64,000 nucleotides of DNA from Arthrobacter gallicola (GTDB lineage: Bacteria; Actinomycetota; Actinomycetes; Actinomycetales; Micrococcaceae). The notes under the pieces are model-generated. The model saw only the letters and a program-made list of their open reading frames with translations. It was not told the origin of the DNA and searched no databases. The stretch is from positions 1 to 64,000 of the forward strand of contig NZ_JACSQD010000001.1 of the NCBI RefSeq assembly GCF_014836775.1. The letters are read 5' to 3'. Each line of letters begins with the position of its first letter. Positions within the stretch are counted from its first letter, which is position 1. Shown one piece after another: positions 18,775-27,523 of the stretch. The position numbers and the translations under genes were made by a program.

Positions 18775-19782
18775 ATGAGGCCCGCACCGGTGCTGGGAGT
18801 TGTTGAGGGATTCGCCGTCGTACTGATCATCGTGGCGGTGGGCTACGCTGCCGCTGCCTTCCGGCTGGGCGGCGGCAAGGACCCCAAACCGGCGCTGACG
18901 GCAGTGATCTACTACATCACCAACCCCGCCCTGATGTTCATTCTTCTCGCCGAGGCTCCCGTGCAGCAGGTGCTCGGCACCCTGGCGCCGGCGGCCCTGG
19001 CCACAACCGCAGTGTGCGGGCTGCTCTACGCCGTGATTGCAAAGGTATTCCTCCGCCGCAGCGGGGCCGATACCGCAATTGGTGCGATGAGCGCTTCCTA
19101 TGTCAATGCCGGGAACATCGGCCTGCCGATCGCCCTGTACGCGGTGGGCAGCGCAACGCCGGTGGTCTCGGTTCTGGTCGCGCAGCTGCTGATTGCGGCG
19201 CCGGCCTACATAGCGCTGTTCACTTTCACCGCAGGGCGGCAGGCAAGGGCCCGGGAGCGGCTTGCAGCAGGCCCCGGTGCCCTTGCCGCTCCGATCCGCA
19301 GGCGCAGTCCGCGCACTGTCCTGAAAGCTGTCCTGGTGCCCTTCGCCAACCCGGTCACGGCAGGCACCGTTGCCGGTCTGACCGTCGCTCTGACCGGCGC
19401 GGATCTGCCCACCGTGGTCTGGGAACCGCTGTCCCTGCTGGGACACGCCTCGGTTCCGCTGCTGCTGCTGGTCTTCGGCATGAGCCTGTACGGCCAGCGG
19501 CCGCTCGCAGACGGCTCCGTCCGGGCCGACATCCTCACTGCCACGATGCTCAAGGTGGTGGCTGCACCGCTGGTGGGCTACGCCGTCGCGCGTTGGATCT
19601 TTGGCCTGGAAGGCGAAGCTCTCTTCGGCGCCGTGGTGATGAGCGCGCTGCCTACCGCGCAGAACGTGTACCTGTTCGCCAACCAGTTCGGGATGAAGGC
19701 CGTCATAGCCCGGGACGTGGTGTTCCTGACCTCCTTCCTCTCCTTCCCGGTGATCCTGCTCGTTGCCTTCTGGCTCGCCTGA
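18775..19782 (+). CDS. AEC-family carrier (auxin efflux carrier superfamily)
   Basis: This ~335-residue integral membrane protein has about ten hydrophobic segments in two sets of five, with the AEC-type openings VVEGFAVVLIIVAVGYAAA and YYITNPALMFILLAEA. AEC carriers move organic acids such as malate or malonate. Starts are ambiguous: ATG 18775 or GTG 18790, the latter giving the more typical short N-terminus. It lies between the prp regulator and prpE, divergent from prpDBC behind shared operators, which suggests transport of propionate or a related acid (inference). Confidence 0.83.
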   Translation: MRPAPVLGVVEGFAVVLIIVAVGYAAAAFRLGGGKDPKPALTAVIYYITNPALMFILLAEAPVQQVLGTLAPAALATTAVCGLLYAVIAKVFLRRSGADTAIGAMSASYVNAGNIGLPIALYAVGSATPVVSVLVAQLLIAAPAYIALFTFTAGRQARARERLAAGPGALAAPIRRRSPRTVLKAVLVPFANPVTAGTVAGLTVALTGADLPTVVWEPLSLLGHASVPLLLLVFGMSLYGQRPLADGSVRADILTATMLKVVAAPLVGYAVARWIFGLEGEALFGAVVMSALPTAQNVYLFANQFGMKAVIARDVVFLTSFLSFPVILLVAFWLA

Positions 19783-19857
19783 GACCCCGGTGCCCTACCA
19801 TGGCCGGTACGGCACCGGCCCGCCGTACACCGGCGGACCGCGAATCAAGGAGGATTC

Positions 19858-21777
19858 ATGGGCACCGAAGGCTACGCAGAAACCTACGCCGCTTCGAGCG
19901 AGGACCCGGAGAAGTTCTGGCTCAACGCCGCGGCACTGGTGGATTGGGATGTCCCACCGGCCAGGGCCCTGGATGATAGCCGGCCGCCGTTTTACCGCTG
20001 GTTCCCGGACGGCCGGCTGAACACCAGCTTCAATGCACTGGACCGGCACGTGCTCGCCGGCCACGGAAACCGGACGGCCCTGGTCTATGACTCCGCGATG
20101 CTGGGGACCACGCGCACCTACACCTACGCCGAGCTGCTGGCCGAGGTGGAGACCTTTGCCGGTGTCCTGCACAGCCAGGGGATCAGGGCGGGGGACCGGG
20201 TGGTGATTTACCTGCCCATGATCCCGGAGGCGGTGATCGCCATGCTGGCCACTGCCCGGCTGGGCGCCGTGCACTCCGTGGTGTTCGGCGGGTTCGCCGC
20301 CGCCGAGCTGGCGGCCCGGATCGACGATGCCCGGCCCGACGCCGTCGTGACAGCCAGCGGGGGACTGGAACCCAAACGCCGGGTGGAATACCTGCCCACC
20401 GTGGCCGAGGCCCTCGAGACCGCCGGCCACCGGGTGCGTGCCGTTGTGGTGGCCGCCCGGGAGGGTTTTGCGCATACGGTCCGGGAATTCGACGGCGCCG
20501 GCGGTGGCAGCTGGGCGGACTGGGCCGGGCTGGCCGCCGATGCGCAGCCGCGGGGCCCGGTAAGCGTGGCCGCGACGGACCCGCTCTACATCCTCTACAC
20601 CTCCGGCACCACGGGCGCGCCCAAAGGTGTGGTGCGGGACAACGGTTCCCACGCCGTCGCCCTGGCCTGGTCCATGGCAAATATTTACGACGCCGGCCCC
20701 GGGCAGGTGATGTGGACGGCCTCCGACGTCGGCTGGGTGGTGGGGCACTCCTACATCGTCTACGGGCCGCTGATCGCCGGAGCCACCACCGTGCTGTACG
20801 AGGGCAAGCCGGTGGGAACCCCCGATGCCGGTGCGTTCTGGCGGGTGGCCGCGGAACACGGCGTGGAAGTCCTGTTCACCGCCCCGACGGCGCTGCGGGC
20901 CATCCGCCGGGCCGATCCGGAGCTGGCGCTCGCTGCCGGGTATGACCTCTCGAAGCTGCGCACGCTGTTCGCGGCGGGGGAGCGGCTGGATCCGGAAACG
21001 TACCGCTGGATGTCAGACGCCCTGGGCATTCCGGTGGTGGATCACTGGTGGCAGACCGAAACCGGATGGGCCATCTGCGCCAACCCCATGGGCCTGGACC
21101 CGCAGCCGCTGAAAGCCGGATCGCCAACCTTCCCGGTGCCGGGGTTCCGGCTGCGCGTGGTGGACGGCACCGGGACGGAGGTCACCGCGGGAACCGAGGG
21201 CAACATCGTGCTGGACCTGCCGCTGCCGCCGGGAACCCTGGCGACACTGTGGGGCAGCGACGAGCGCTACCGGGCGTCCTATCTTCAGGCGTTCGAGGGC
21301 AGCTATGCCACCGGGGACTCCGGCTACGTCGACGAAGACGGGTACGTGTTCGTGATGGGCCGGACAGACGATGTGATCAACGTGGCCGGGCACCGGCTCT
21401 CCACCGGGGCGATCGAACAGGCGGTGGCGAAGCACCCCGATGTGGCCGAATGCGCCGTCATCGGGGTGCAGGACAGCCTCAAGGGCCAGCGGCCGTGCGG
21501 CTACGTGGTGCTCAAAGCCGGCTCCTCGGTTACCGAGGTGGACATCCAGGCGGCGCTCGCGGACCTGGTCCGCCGGCAGATCGGTCCGGTCGCCGACTTC
21601 CGTGATGTCCGGGTGGTGGACGGGCTGCCGAAAACCCGGTCCGGGAAGATCCTCCGCAAGACCATGCGCCAGATCGCCGACGGCGAAGAATTCACCGTAC
21701 CGTCAACCATCGAGGACCGGTCGGTGCTGGATGCCCTGGTGCCGCTGCTCCGTCCGGCGGTCCAAAGAGAGGCCTAA
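19858..21777 (+). CDS. prpE: propionyl-CoA synthetase
   Basis: This 639-residue AMP-forming acyl-CoA synthetase activates propionate to propionyl-CoA. The adenylate-binding YTSGTTGAPKGVVRDNGSHA is typical of PrpE, followed by WWQTETGWAI, the hinge motif ATGDSGYVDEDGYVFVMGR and the acyl-transfer Lys in KTRSGKILRK near the end. ATG 19858 is preceded by AAGGAGG. It lies 75 bases after the AEC gene and completes the propionate pathway with prpDBC. Confidence 0.92.
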   Translation: MGTEGYAETYAASSEDPEKFWLNAAALVDWDVPPARALDDSRPPFYRWFPDGRLNTSFNALDRHVLAGHGNRTALVYDSAMLGTTRTYTYAELLAEVETFAGVLHSQGIRAGDRVVIYLPMIPEAVIAMLATARLGAVHSVVFGGFAAAELAARIDDARPDAVVTASGGLEPKRRVEYLPTVAEALETAGHRVRAVVVAAREGFAHTVREFDGAGGGSWADWAGLAADAQPRGPVSVAATDPLYILYTSGTTGAPKGVVRDNGSHAVALAWSMANIYDAGPGQVMWTASDVGWVVGHSYIVYGPLIAGATTVLYEGKPVGTPDAGAFWRVAAEHGVEVLFTAPTALRAIRRADPELALAAGYDLSKLRTLFAAGERLDPETYRWMSDALGIPVVDHWWQTETGWAICANPMGLDPQPLKAGSPTFPVPGFRLRVVDGTGTEVTAGTEGNIVLDLPLPPGTLATLWGSDERYRASYLQAFEGSYATGDSGYVDEDGYVFVMGRTDDVINVAGHRLSTGAIEQAVAKHPDVAECAVIGVQDSLKGQRPCGYVVLKAGSSVTEVDIQAALADLVRRQIGPVADFRDVRVVDGLPKTRSGKILRKTMRQIADGEEFTVPSTIEDRSVLDALVPLLRPAVQREA

Positions 21778-21779
21778 CC

Positions 21780-22619
21780 ATGGCGGCACGGTTGCTGGCT
21801 CCCGGTGTGTGGGAGCTGGCCGGGTTCGCTGCGCGGGTGCTGCTGCCCGTCGTCGGGCTCGGCATGGCCTTGGCAGTGCTGTACTGGCTGACCAAGAGCA
21901 ATGATCCGGCAGCGCTGCCCAGCCTCGTCCTGCGCATCGCCGCCGGCGCGGCGGTGTCGGCCTGCGTGCTGGGGTGGATGTTTGGTCCGGCACGCCGCCA
22001 CGCGCCGAGCCGGATTGGCCGCCCTGGACGGGGCAGCGGGGTGGTGCCGTTCCCTGTCGGGCTGCTGGCCTTTGTTCTGGGTGGTGCCGCCTGGCTGGTG
22101 CCTGCCGTGGCTGGCTTTGCGGTGCTGGGATTCCTGGGGTTTCCGCTCAATGCCGTGGCCGCTCCAGCCGAGCTGGCGGCCACCGTGCTGCTCATCCTCG
22201 CCGCCGTGCTGCTCTGTGAGGCGATTCCCGAGGAGGTGGTGTTCCGCGGTTATCTGATGCGGGTGCTGGGAGAACGGTTATCCGGCTGGTGGACGAACGT
22301 TGTGCAGGCTGCCCTTTTCACCGCTTTCGCCCTGGTCCTGCGGGGCTGGACCGGGACCGCTGATCTCTTACTTTTTCTTAGCATGGGGCTGGGGCTGGGC
22401 TACCTGCGCCTGGTCACCGGATCAGTGTGGACGACAGTCGGATTTCATACTGCCTTTCAGACCGGCGCGCAGCTGGCCCTCACCCACAACGCCGTGGACT
22501 TCCCGGGGTCAGCCGGACTGAGCATGCTGGCCCTGGGCGTGGTTCCGTTCGCGGCCGGCATCATACTCCTGGACTCTCTGGCACGGATCCGGCCCGGGGC
22601 GTTCGCGGGGCGGAAATAA
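21780..22619 (+). CDS. CPBP-family intramembrane metalloprotease
   Basis: This 279-residue membrane protein has about seven to eight hydrophobic segments. The CPBP/Abi signature is intact: Glu-Glu and Arg in EAIPEEVVFRGYLMR (~residue 150) and the later His in VGFHTAFQTG (~225). Relatives act as CAAX-type prenyl or bacteriocin-immunity proteases; no substrate can be named. It starts 2 bases after the prpE stop, so it is co-transcribed, though a functional link is not evident. Confidence 0.85.
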   Translation: MAARLLAPGVWELAGFAARVLLPVVGLGMALAVLYWLTKSNDPAALPSLVLRIAAGAAVSACVLGWMFGPARRHAPSRIGRPGRGSGVVPFPVGLLAFVLGGAAWLVPAVAGFAVLGFLGFPLNAVAAPAELAATVLLILAAVLLCEAIPEEVVFRGYLMRVLGERLSGWWTNVVQAALFTAFALVLRGWTGTADLLLFLSMGLGLGYLRLVTGSVWTTVGFHTAFQTGAQLALTHNAVDFPGSAGLSMLALGVVPFAAGIILLDSLARIRPGAFAGRK

Positions 22620-22649
22620 GGCCGCCCCGGAGAGAACCGGGGCGGCCTT
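22618..22649. terminator. bidirectional terminator
   Basis: A perfect 13-bp stem (22618-22630 with 22637-22649) with a 6-base loop starts in the CPBP stop codon. It is flanked by A-rich and T-rich bases, so it works for the plus-strand CPBP gene and the converging symporter gene. Confidence 0.82.
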
Positions 22650-22667
22650 ATCTGTTGAGCGGGGGAG

Positions 22668-24197
22668 CTATGCCGGGCTGGACGTCTTTTCCGGCTCCGG
22701 CTCCTCCTGGAACCGGCCGGCGAGCCGGTCCTCCCAGGCAGTCATGACCGCGGCGTCAGTCCGCGGGCTGAGCAGGGAGATGACCACGTAAACGGCCGCC
22801 GAGGCGACGAGCCCGAAGTAGATCGGCTCGTTGGCGTAGACGCCGTCGTACGGCTGGTCGCCGGTAACTTCCAGGAAGATCATGGTTGCCAGGGTGGCAA
22901 CACTGCCGGCGACCATTGACGCGGCAGCGCCCAGGCCGGTGCCCCGCTTCCAGAAGAGCCCGCCGAGGATAGCGACCAGGAGTCCGCCGACCAGGATGTC
23001 GTAGGCGATGGTCAGCGCGGCGACCACATCCTGAACCACGATGGCAAGGACGATGGCCACCAGCCCCAGGCCGAGAACCCAGACCTGGCTGCGGGCAATA
23101 TCGTGTTCCGGGTTGCCGGCGGGACGTGCGGATCCGCCGGCGGTTTCGGTTTTCTGCGCGCCGAACCAGCTGCGGACGTAGGGCACCACGTCCGTCCGCG
23201 CCACCGTGGCGGCGGCTATGAGCGCGCCGGAGGCGGTGGACATCATCGCTGCCACGGCGGCGGCCAGCACCAGGCCGCCCAGGCCCACCGGCAGCAGGCT
23301 CATGGCGACGTCGGCGTAAACATCGTCCTTGGACTCGATGCTCGGCAGCACCACGGAGGCGGCCATGCCGATCAGGGCGCCGGCTACACCGTAGAGGATG
23401 CAGTAGATGCCGGCGGCGGTACCGCCCCAGCGGGCGATCAGCGGGGTACGGGCGGTAAAGACCCGCTGCCAGATGTCCTGGCCGATCAGCAGGCCGAGCG
23501 TGTACACAACGAAGTACGTGATGATGCTCTGTGCGCCGATGCCGGTGATGCTGAAGAACTCCGCATCCACCCGCTCACGGATTCCGTCGAGGCCGCCGGC
23601 CGCGTTGAAGGTGAAGGGCAGCATCAGGGCAAAGACGCCGATGGTCTTGATGATGAACTGGGCCATGTCTGCCAGGGTGATGGACCACATGCCGCCGATC
23701 GTGGAGTAGATCAGCACCACGGCGCCGCCAATGGCGATGGCCAGCCAGCGTTCCCAGCCGAAGAGCACCACGAAGATGGTGGCGTATGCGCCCGTGGACG
23801 TGGCACACAGCATCAGGGTGTAGGCCAGCATTACGATCGAGGACATCTGCGTGGACTGCGCGCCGTAGCGCAGGGAGAGCATCTGCGAGACCGTGTAAAT
23901 CTTGAGCTTCTGCAGCTTCGAGGCGAAGAGCACGCTCAGCAGCAGTACGCCGGTGCCGATCGCCACCACCAGCCACATGCCCGAGATCCCGTACTGGTAA
24001 CCCAGCCCAACGCCGCCAACCGTGGAGGCTCCGCCCAGCACGACGGCGGCCATGGTGCCGGTGTAGAACAGGGGGCCGAGCCGGCGGCCGGCGACTAGGT
24101 AGTCGCTTTCATTACGGGTGCGGGTTTTGCCCCACCAGCCGAAGGCAAGCATGCCCACGAGGTAGGCCACCACGATTGCCGCGTTGAGGTAGTCCAT
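22668..24197 (-). CDS. sodium:solute symporter (SSS family)
   Basis: This 509-residue transporter has about 13 transmembrane segments. SSS-family marks include NESDYLVAGRRLG in the first cytoplasmic loop, GGASTVGGVGLGYQYG and GLLIGQDIWQRVF. Substrate is unknown; candidates in the family include carboxylates, proline and pantothenate. Its nearness to the prp locus makes a carboxylate possible but there is no direct evidence. It is transcribed alone toward the shared terminator at 22618. Confidence 0.87.
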   Translation of the reverse strand: MDYLNAAIVVAYLVGMLAFGWWGKTRTRNESDYLVAGRRLGPLFYTGTMAAVVLGGASTVGGVGLGYQYGISGMWLVVAIGTGVLLLSVLFASKLQKLKIYTVSQMLSLRYGAQSTQMSSIVMLAYTLMLCATSTGAYATIFVVLFGWERWLAIAIGGAVVLIYSTIGGMWSITLADMAQFIIKTIGVFALMLPFTFNAAGGLDGIRERVDAEFFSITGIGAQSIITYFVVYTLGLLIGQDIWQRVFTARTPLIARWGGTAAGIYCILYGVAGALIGMAASVVLPSIESKDDVYADVAMSLLPVGLGGLVLAAAVAAMMSTASGALIAAATVARTDVVPYVRSWFGAQKTETAGGSARPAGNPEHDIARSQVWVLGLGLVAIVLAIVVQDVVAALTIAYDILVGGLLVAILGGLFWKRGTGLGAAASMVAGSVATLATMIFLEVTGDQPYDGVYANEPIYFGLVASAAVYVVISLLSPRTDAAVMTAWEDRLAGRFQEEPEPEKTSSPA

Positions 24198-24503
24198 TCA
24201 AGTCCTGTCGATTGGAGACTGCACCGGGAGATACCACGGTCTGCGCCTCGATATATGCCTCTAGGTCAACTTATGTTTACCAAACGCTATTGCTGAAGGA
24301 AGGGGTGGGTCAAAGGAAGTCCACGATTGTGTCCTGATCGAAACCCGGACTGCCTCCGCAGGCATACACCGGAAGGATGTTGTGCAACCCCTACCGGCGG
24401 GCCGGGAAAGGCGCGGAGAATAAAGAGATCAGCACAAGTCCGCCTGGGAGGGTTAAACCCGCAGGGGGCACGCTCTCCGGGCTCTCTATAAGGAGGGGTT
24501 ATT
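24198..24503. other. divergent intergenic region, symporter / VOC gene
   Basis: These 306 bases separate two divergent genes. On the minus strand TTGACC occurs ~75 bases before the symporter ATG and may be a -35 element, but no good -10 is spaced correctly. On the plus strand only the AAGGAGGGG ribosome binding site of the VOC gene is clear. No ORF or repeat was found. Confidence 0.5.
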
Positions 24504-24884
24504 TTGCTGAAGAATGACAACATTATGGCGGTGCTGCCCGCCAAGGACATAGCCAGGGCCAAAGGCTTTTACGCAGACGTGCTTGGCCTTGATCCGCCGC
24601 AGGTCATGGACGATGAAAACGTCTTGTACCGGAGCGGAAATGGAACGGCTTTCCTGCTCTACGAAACCGACAATGCCGGAAGCGCCAAAAACACGCAGAT
24701 GGGCTGGGAGACCACGGACATTGACGGTGAGGTGGCCGATCTTCGGAGCCGCGGCGTTGTCTTCGAGGACTACGATTTCCCGGGCTTGAAGACCGAGGGC
24801 GGCATTGCCTCAACTCCGGTGGGGAAGGCGGCCTGGTTTACGGATACGGAGGGTAACATCCTGAACCTTTTCCAGCGTTTGTAG
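24504..24884 (+). CDS. VOC/glyoxalase-fold protein
   Basis: This 126-residue single-domain vicinal oxygen chelate protein has beta-alpha-beta-beta-beta modules beginning AVLPAKDIARAKGFYADVLGL and ending AAWFTDTEGNILNLFQ, the typical C-terminal metal-Glu region. The start is TTG 24504, chosen because AGGAGGGG lies 5-8 bases upstream; the in-frame ATG at 24525 has no such site. The function is open: dioxygenase, glyoxalase or antibiotic-binding relatives share this fold. Confidence 0.8.
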   Translation: MLKNDNIMAVLPAKDIARAKGFYADVLGLDPPQVMDDENVLYRSGNGTAFLLYETDNAGSAKNTQMGWETTDIDGEVADLRSRGVVFEDYDFPGLKTEGGIASTPVGKAAWFTDTEGNILNLFQRL

Positions 24885-24955
24885 CAGTCCGGACACGGAG
24901 CCCGCTTCAGCGGTTCCCGCTGGCTGTCCGATGGCACCGGCGGCTGGTTCCGCTG

Positions 24956-24971
24956 GGGGCGGGTCCGCCCC
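24956..24971 (+). terminator. weak terminator-like hairpin after VOC gene
   Basis: A GGGGCG/CGCCCC stem with a GGTC loop lies ~70 bases after the VOC stop. There is no T-tract, so it may only pause transcription. The rest of 24885-25112 is non-coding and must hold the promoter for the parA-scpA-scpB row; no consensus promoter was recognised. Confidence 0.35.
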
Positions 24972-25112
24972 GCAATCCAAAGCTTCTAGTTAAGGTTGAG
25001 CGTCAAGGCTCGCGGTGTTCAAGTACGCCGATTCGCGGTATAGGTGTTGCGCAGTTGTAATCTTGGACAGGACAGCCGCAGGACAGCTAGAGACGGAAGC
25101 GTGGATTTATAC

Positions 25113-26000
25113 GTGAGCAGCGAACAGAGTTCCACAACTCTGCAGGACGCAACCGATGACGTCATGGGTCCGACCGGCCGCCCGCTGACGGAATTCCCCG
25201 AACCTCCGGTCCTGACATCCCACGGCCCGGCACGCATCATCGCCATGGTGAACCAAAAAGGCGGCGTGGGAAAAACGACGTCGACGATTAACCTCGGTGC
25301 CGCGCTGGCAGAGGCCGGGCGCAAGGTCCTGCTGGTGGACTTCGATCCGCAGGGCGCGCTCTCCGCCGGCCTGGGCACCAACCCGCATGAACTGGATGTC
25401 ACCGTCTACAACGTCCTGATGGACCGCAAGGTGGACATCCGCGACGCCATCCAGGAAACACACGTCGAGAACATCGATCTGCTTCCCGCCAACATCGACC
25501 TCTCCGCCGCCGAAGTGCAGCTGGTCAATGAGGTTGCCCGCGAACAGGTGCTCGAACGCGCGCTGCGCCGGGTCTCGGACGACTACGACGTCATCCTGAT
25601 CGACTGCCAGCCCTCCCTGGGCCTGCTGACCGTCAACGCCCTGACCGCCGCACACGGTGTGATCATCCCGCTGATCTGTGAATTCTTCGCCCTGCGTGCC
25701 GTGGCACTGCTGGTGGAAACCATTGAAAAGGTCCAGGACCGGCTGAACCCGGGACTGCAGGTCGACGGCGTGCTGGCCACGATGTACGACGCACGGACCC
25801 TGCACAGCCGCGAGGTCATCGGACGTCTGGTGGAGGCCTTTGGCGACAAGGTCTTCGAGACCGTGATCAAGCGCACGATCAAGTTTGCCGATGCCACGGT
25901 GGCAGCCGAACCCATCACCTCCTACGCCGGCAACCATGCCGGCGCGGAGTCCTACCGCCGGCTCGCCAAGGAACTGATTGCCCGCGGCGGCGCACCCTAG
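25113..26000 (+). CDS. ParA-like ATPase upstream of scpA (Rv1708/PldP type)
   Basis: This ~295-residue ParA/Soj-family ATPase has the deviant Walker A motif NQKGGVGKTTSTINLG at residues ~50, switch LLVDFDPQGALSAGLG and Walker B VILIDCQPSLGLLTVNAL. The location directly before scpA-scpB matches Rv1708 and the corynebacterial ParA-like division protein gene pldP, implying a role in division or chromosome organisation rather than plasmid partition. No ParB is adjacent. GTG 25113 was chosen; GTG 25101 is possible. Confidence 0.88.
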   Translation: MSSEQSSTTLQDATDDVMGPTGRPLTEFPEPPVLTSHGPARIIAMVNQKGGVGKTTSTINLGAALAEAGRKVLLVDFDPQGALSAGLGTNPHELDVTVYNVLMDRKVDIRDAIQETHVENIDLLPANIDLSAAEVQLVNEVAREQVLERALRRVSDDYDVILIDCQPSLGLLTVNALTAAHGVIIPLICEFFALRAVALLVETIEKVQDRLNPGLQVDGVLATMYDARTLHSREVIGRLVEAFGDKVFETVIKRTIKFADATVAAEPITSYAGNHAGAESYRRLAKELIARGGAP

Positions 26001-26892
26001 TCCGGCGGCGGGCGCCGGGGCAGGGGCGGGCCGGGAACAGACGGCGGAAGCAGAGGGGCACCAAGCCGGCGGATTCGAAGTCCGGCTGGAAAACTTCCGC
26101 GGACCCTTTGACGTTCTGCTGGGGCTGATCTCCAAACACGAACTGGACATCACCGAAATCGCCCTGGCAAAGGTCACGGACGAGTTCATCGCCTACATCC
26201 GCGCCCTCACGGCCTCCGGCCAGGGCTGGGCGCTGGATGAAGCCAGCGAATTCCTGGTCATTGCCGCCACCCTCCTGGATCTGAAGGCAGCACGGCTGCT
26301 GCCGGCCGGGGACGTGGAGGACGATGAGGATATTGCCCTGCTGGAGGCACGGGACCTGCTCTTCGCCCGGCTGCTGCAGTACCGGGCCTTTAAGGAAGTG
26401 GCCTCCCTGATGGGAACCCGCCTGGCCGAAGAAGGCCTGCGCTTCCCCCGTGATACCGCGCTTGAACCGCATCTGGCGGCGATGCTGCCGGAACTGGTCT
26501 GGCGGACGTCGCCGGAGGACTTCGCGAAGCTCGCGCTCAAGGCGCTGGAGCCCAAACCCGGCCCGCCCACCGAAGTGGGGCTGGCGCACCTGCACACTCC
26601 GCGCGTCAGCGTCCGGGACCAGGCACGGATCATCAGCGCCCGGCTGGCGCAGAGCAGCCCGCTGACCTTCACCGAACTCACGGGCGGGGCCTCCCCGCTG
26701 GAGACCGTGGCGCGGTTTCTTGCCCTGCTGGAAATGTTCCGGGACGGGGTGCTGGCCTTCGAACAGCCGGTGCCGCTGGGGGAACTGCGGATCACCTGGA
26801 CAGGGTCTCCCGGCACGGCCGGAGCCTGGTCCGCGGAGGCCATGGCCGAAGAATATGACGAGGAGATGCATGCAGCACCCGCCGGCGCCTGA
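25978..26892 (+). CDS. scpA: segregation and condensation protein A
   Basis: This is the kleisin subunit of the SMC-ScpAB condensin. The 304-residue protein opens with a variable Ala/Gly-rich stretch, then GGFEVRLENFRGPFDVLLGLI (residues ~32-52), the conserved SMC-binding N-terminal region, and ends in a winged helix. The first usable start is TTG 25978, inside the parA gene, with AAGGA 5 bases upstream; no ATG or GTG exists before the conserved domain, so overlap and TTG are well supported. Confidence 0.9.
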   Translation: MPAAAHPSPAAGAGAGAGREQTAEAEGHQAGGFEVRLENFRGPFDVLLGLISKHELDITEIALAKVTDEFIAYIRALTASGQGWALDEASEFLVIAATLLDLKAARLLPAGDVEDDEDIALLEARDLLFARLLQYRAFKEVASLMGTRLAEEGLRFPRDTALEPHLAAMLPELVWRTSPEDFAKLALKALEPKPGPPTEVGLAHLHTPRVSVRDQARIISARLAQSSPLTFTELTGGASPLETVARFLALLEMFRDGVLAFEQPVPLGELRITWTGSPGTAGAWSAEAMAEEYDEEMHAAPAGA

Positions 26893-27499
26893 GCCGAACA
26901 GCATCGATTCCCGGCCCGGGGGACTCCGGTCGGCGGCTGAGGCCGTGCTGATGGTGATCAATGAACCGGTGACCACGGCGCAGCTGGCGGCTGCCCTGGA
27001 GGTTCCCGCGGCTGAGGTGGCCCGGATCCTTGCCGACCTGCGGCAGGAGTATGACGGTTATACTGGGGGTGGATCCAGCGGGCAGCAGGTTTCCCAACCG
27101 CGGGGTTTTGAGCTCCGCGAAGTGGCCGGAGGCTGGCGCATCTATTCGCGTCCCGGCTTCGCGGACATCGTCGGGCAGTTCGTGCTCGAAGGCCAAAGTG
27201 CCCGCCTGTCCCAGGCTGCGCTGGAAACCCTGGCCGTGATTGCCTACCGCCAACCGGTGTCCCGGGGACGGGTATCGGCTATCCGGGGAGTCAACGTCGA
27301 CTCCGTGGTCCGAACGCTTATCCAGCGCGGGCTGGTCGAGGAAGCAGGCAGTGAGCCGGAAACCGGTTCTCTGCTCTACGTCACGACACCGTACTTCCTG
27401 GAGAAACTGGGGCTGGACAGTGTGGAGGAGCTGCCGCAGATAGCACCCCACCTGCCAGGGCTGGAAAACCTTGCAGAATTTGAAGAGACTACTTACTAA
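26870..27499 (+). CDS. scpB: segregation and condensation protein B
   Basis: This 209-residue accessory subunit of the SMC condensin has two winged-helix domains: an N-terminal one from GGLRSAAEAVLMVINEPVTT and a second with LSQAALETLAVIAYRQPVSR, the ScpB signature, followed by IRGVNVDSVVRTLIQRGLV. ATG 26870 lies in the scpA coding sequence (23-base overlap) next to AGGAG, so the two subunits are coupled. A Gly/Ser insertion (~residues 63-72) separates two strands of the first domain. Confidence 0.92.
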   Translation: MQHPPAPEPNSIDSRPGGLRSAAEAVLMVINEPVTTAQLAAALEVPAAEVARILADLRQEYDGYTGGGSSGQQVSQPRGFELREVAGGWRIYSRPGFADIVGQFVLEGQSARLSQAALETLAVIAYRQPVSRGRVSAIRGVNVDSVVRTLIQRGLVEEAGSEPETGSLLYVTTPYFLEKLGLDSVEELPQIAPHLPGLENLAEFEETTY

Positions 27500-27523
27500 C
27501 CGCTACACCCGAAGGATTTTTTA

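Noticed and set aside
24504..24884. ATG 24525 as the VOC protein start
   Set aside because: The AAGGAGGGG site is correctly spaced for TTG 24504 and too far from the ATG; the extra seven residues also fit the domain start.
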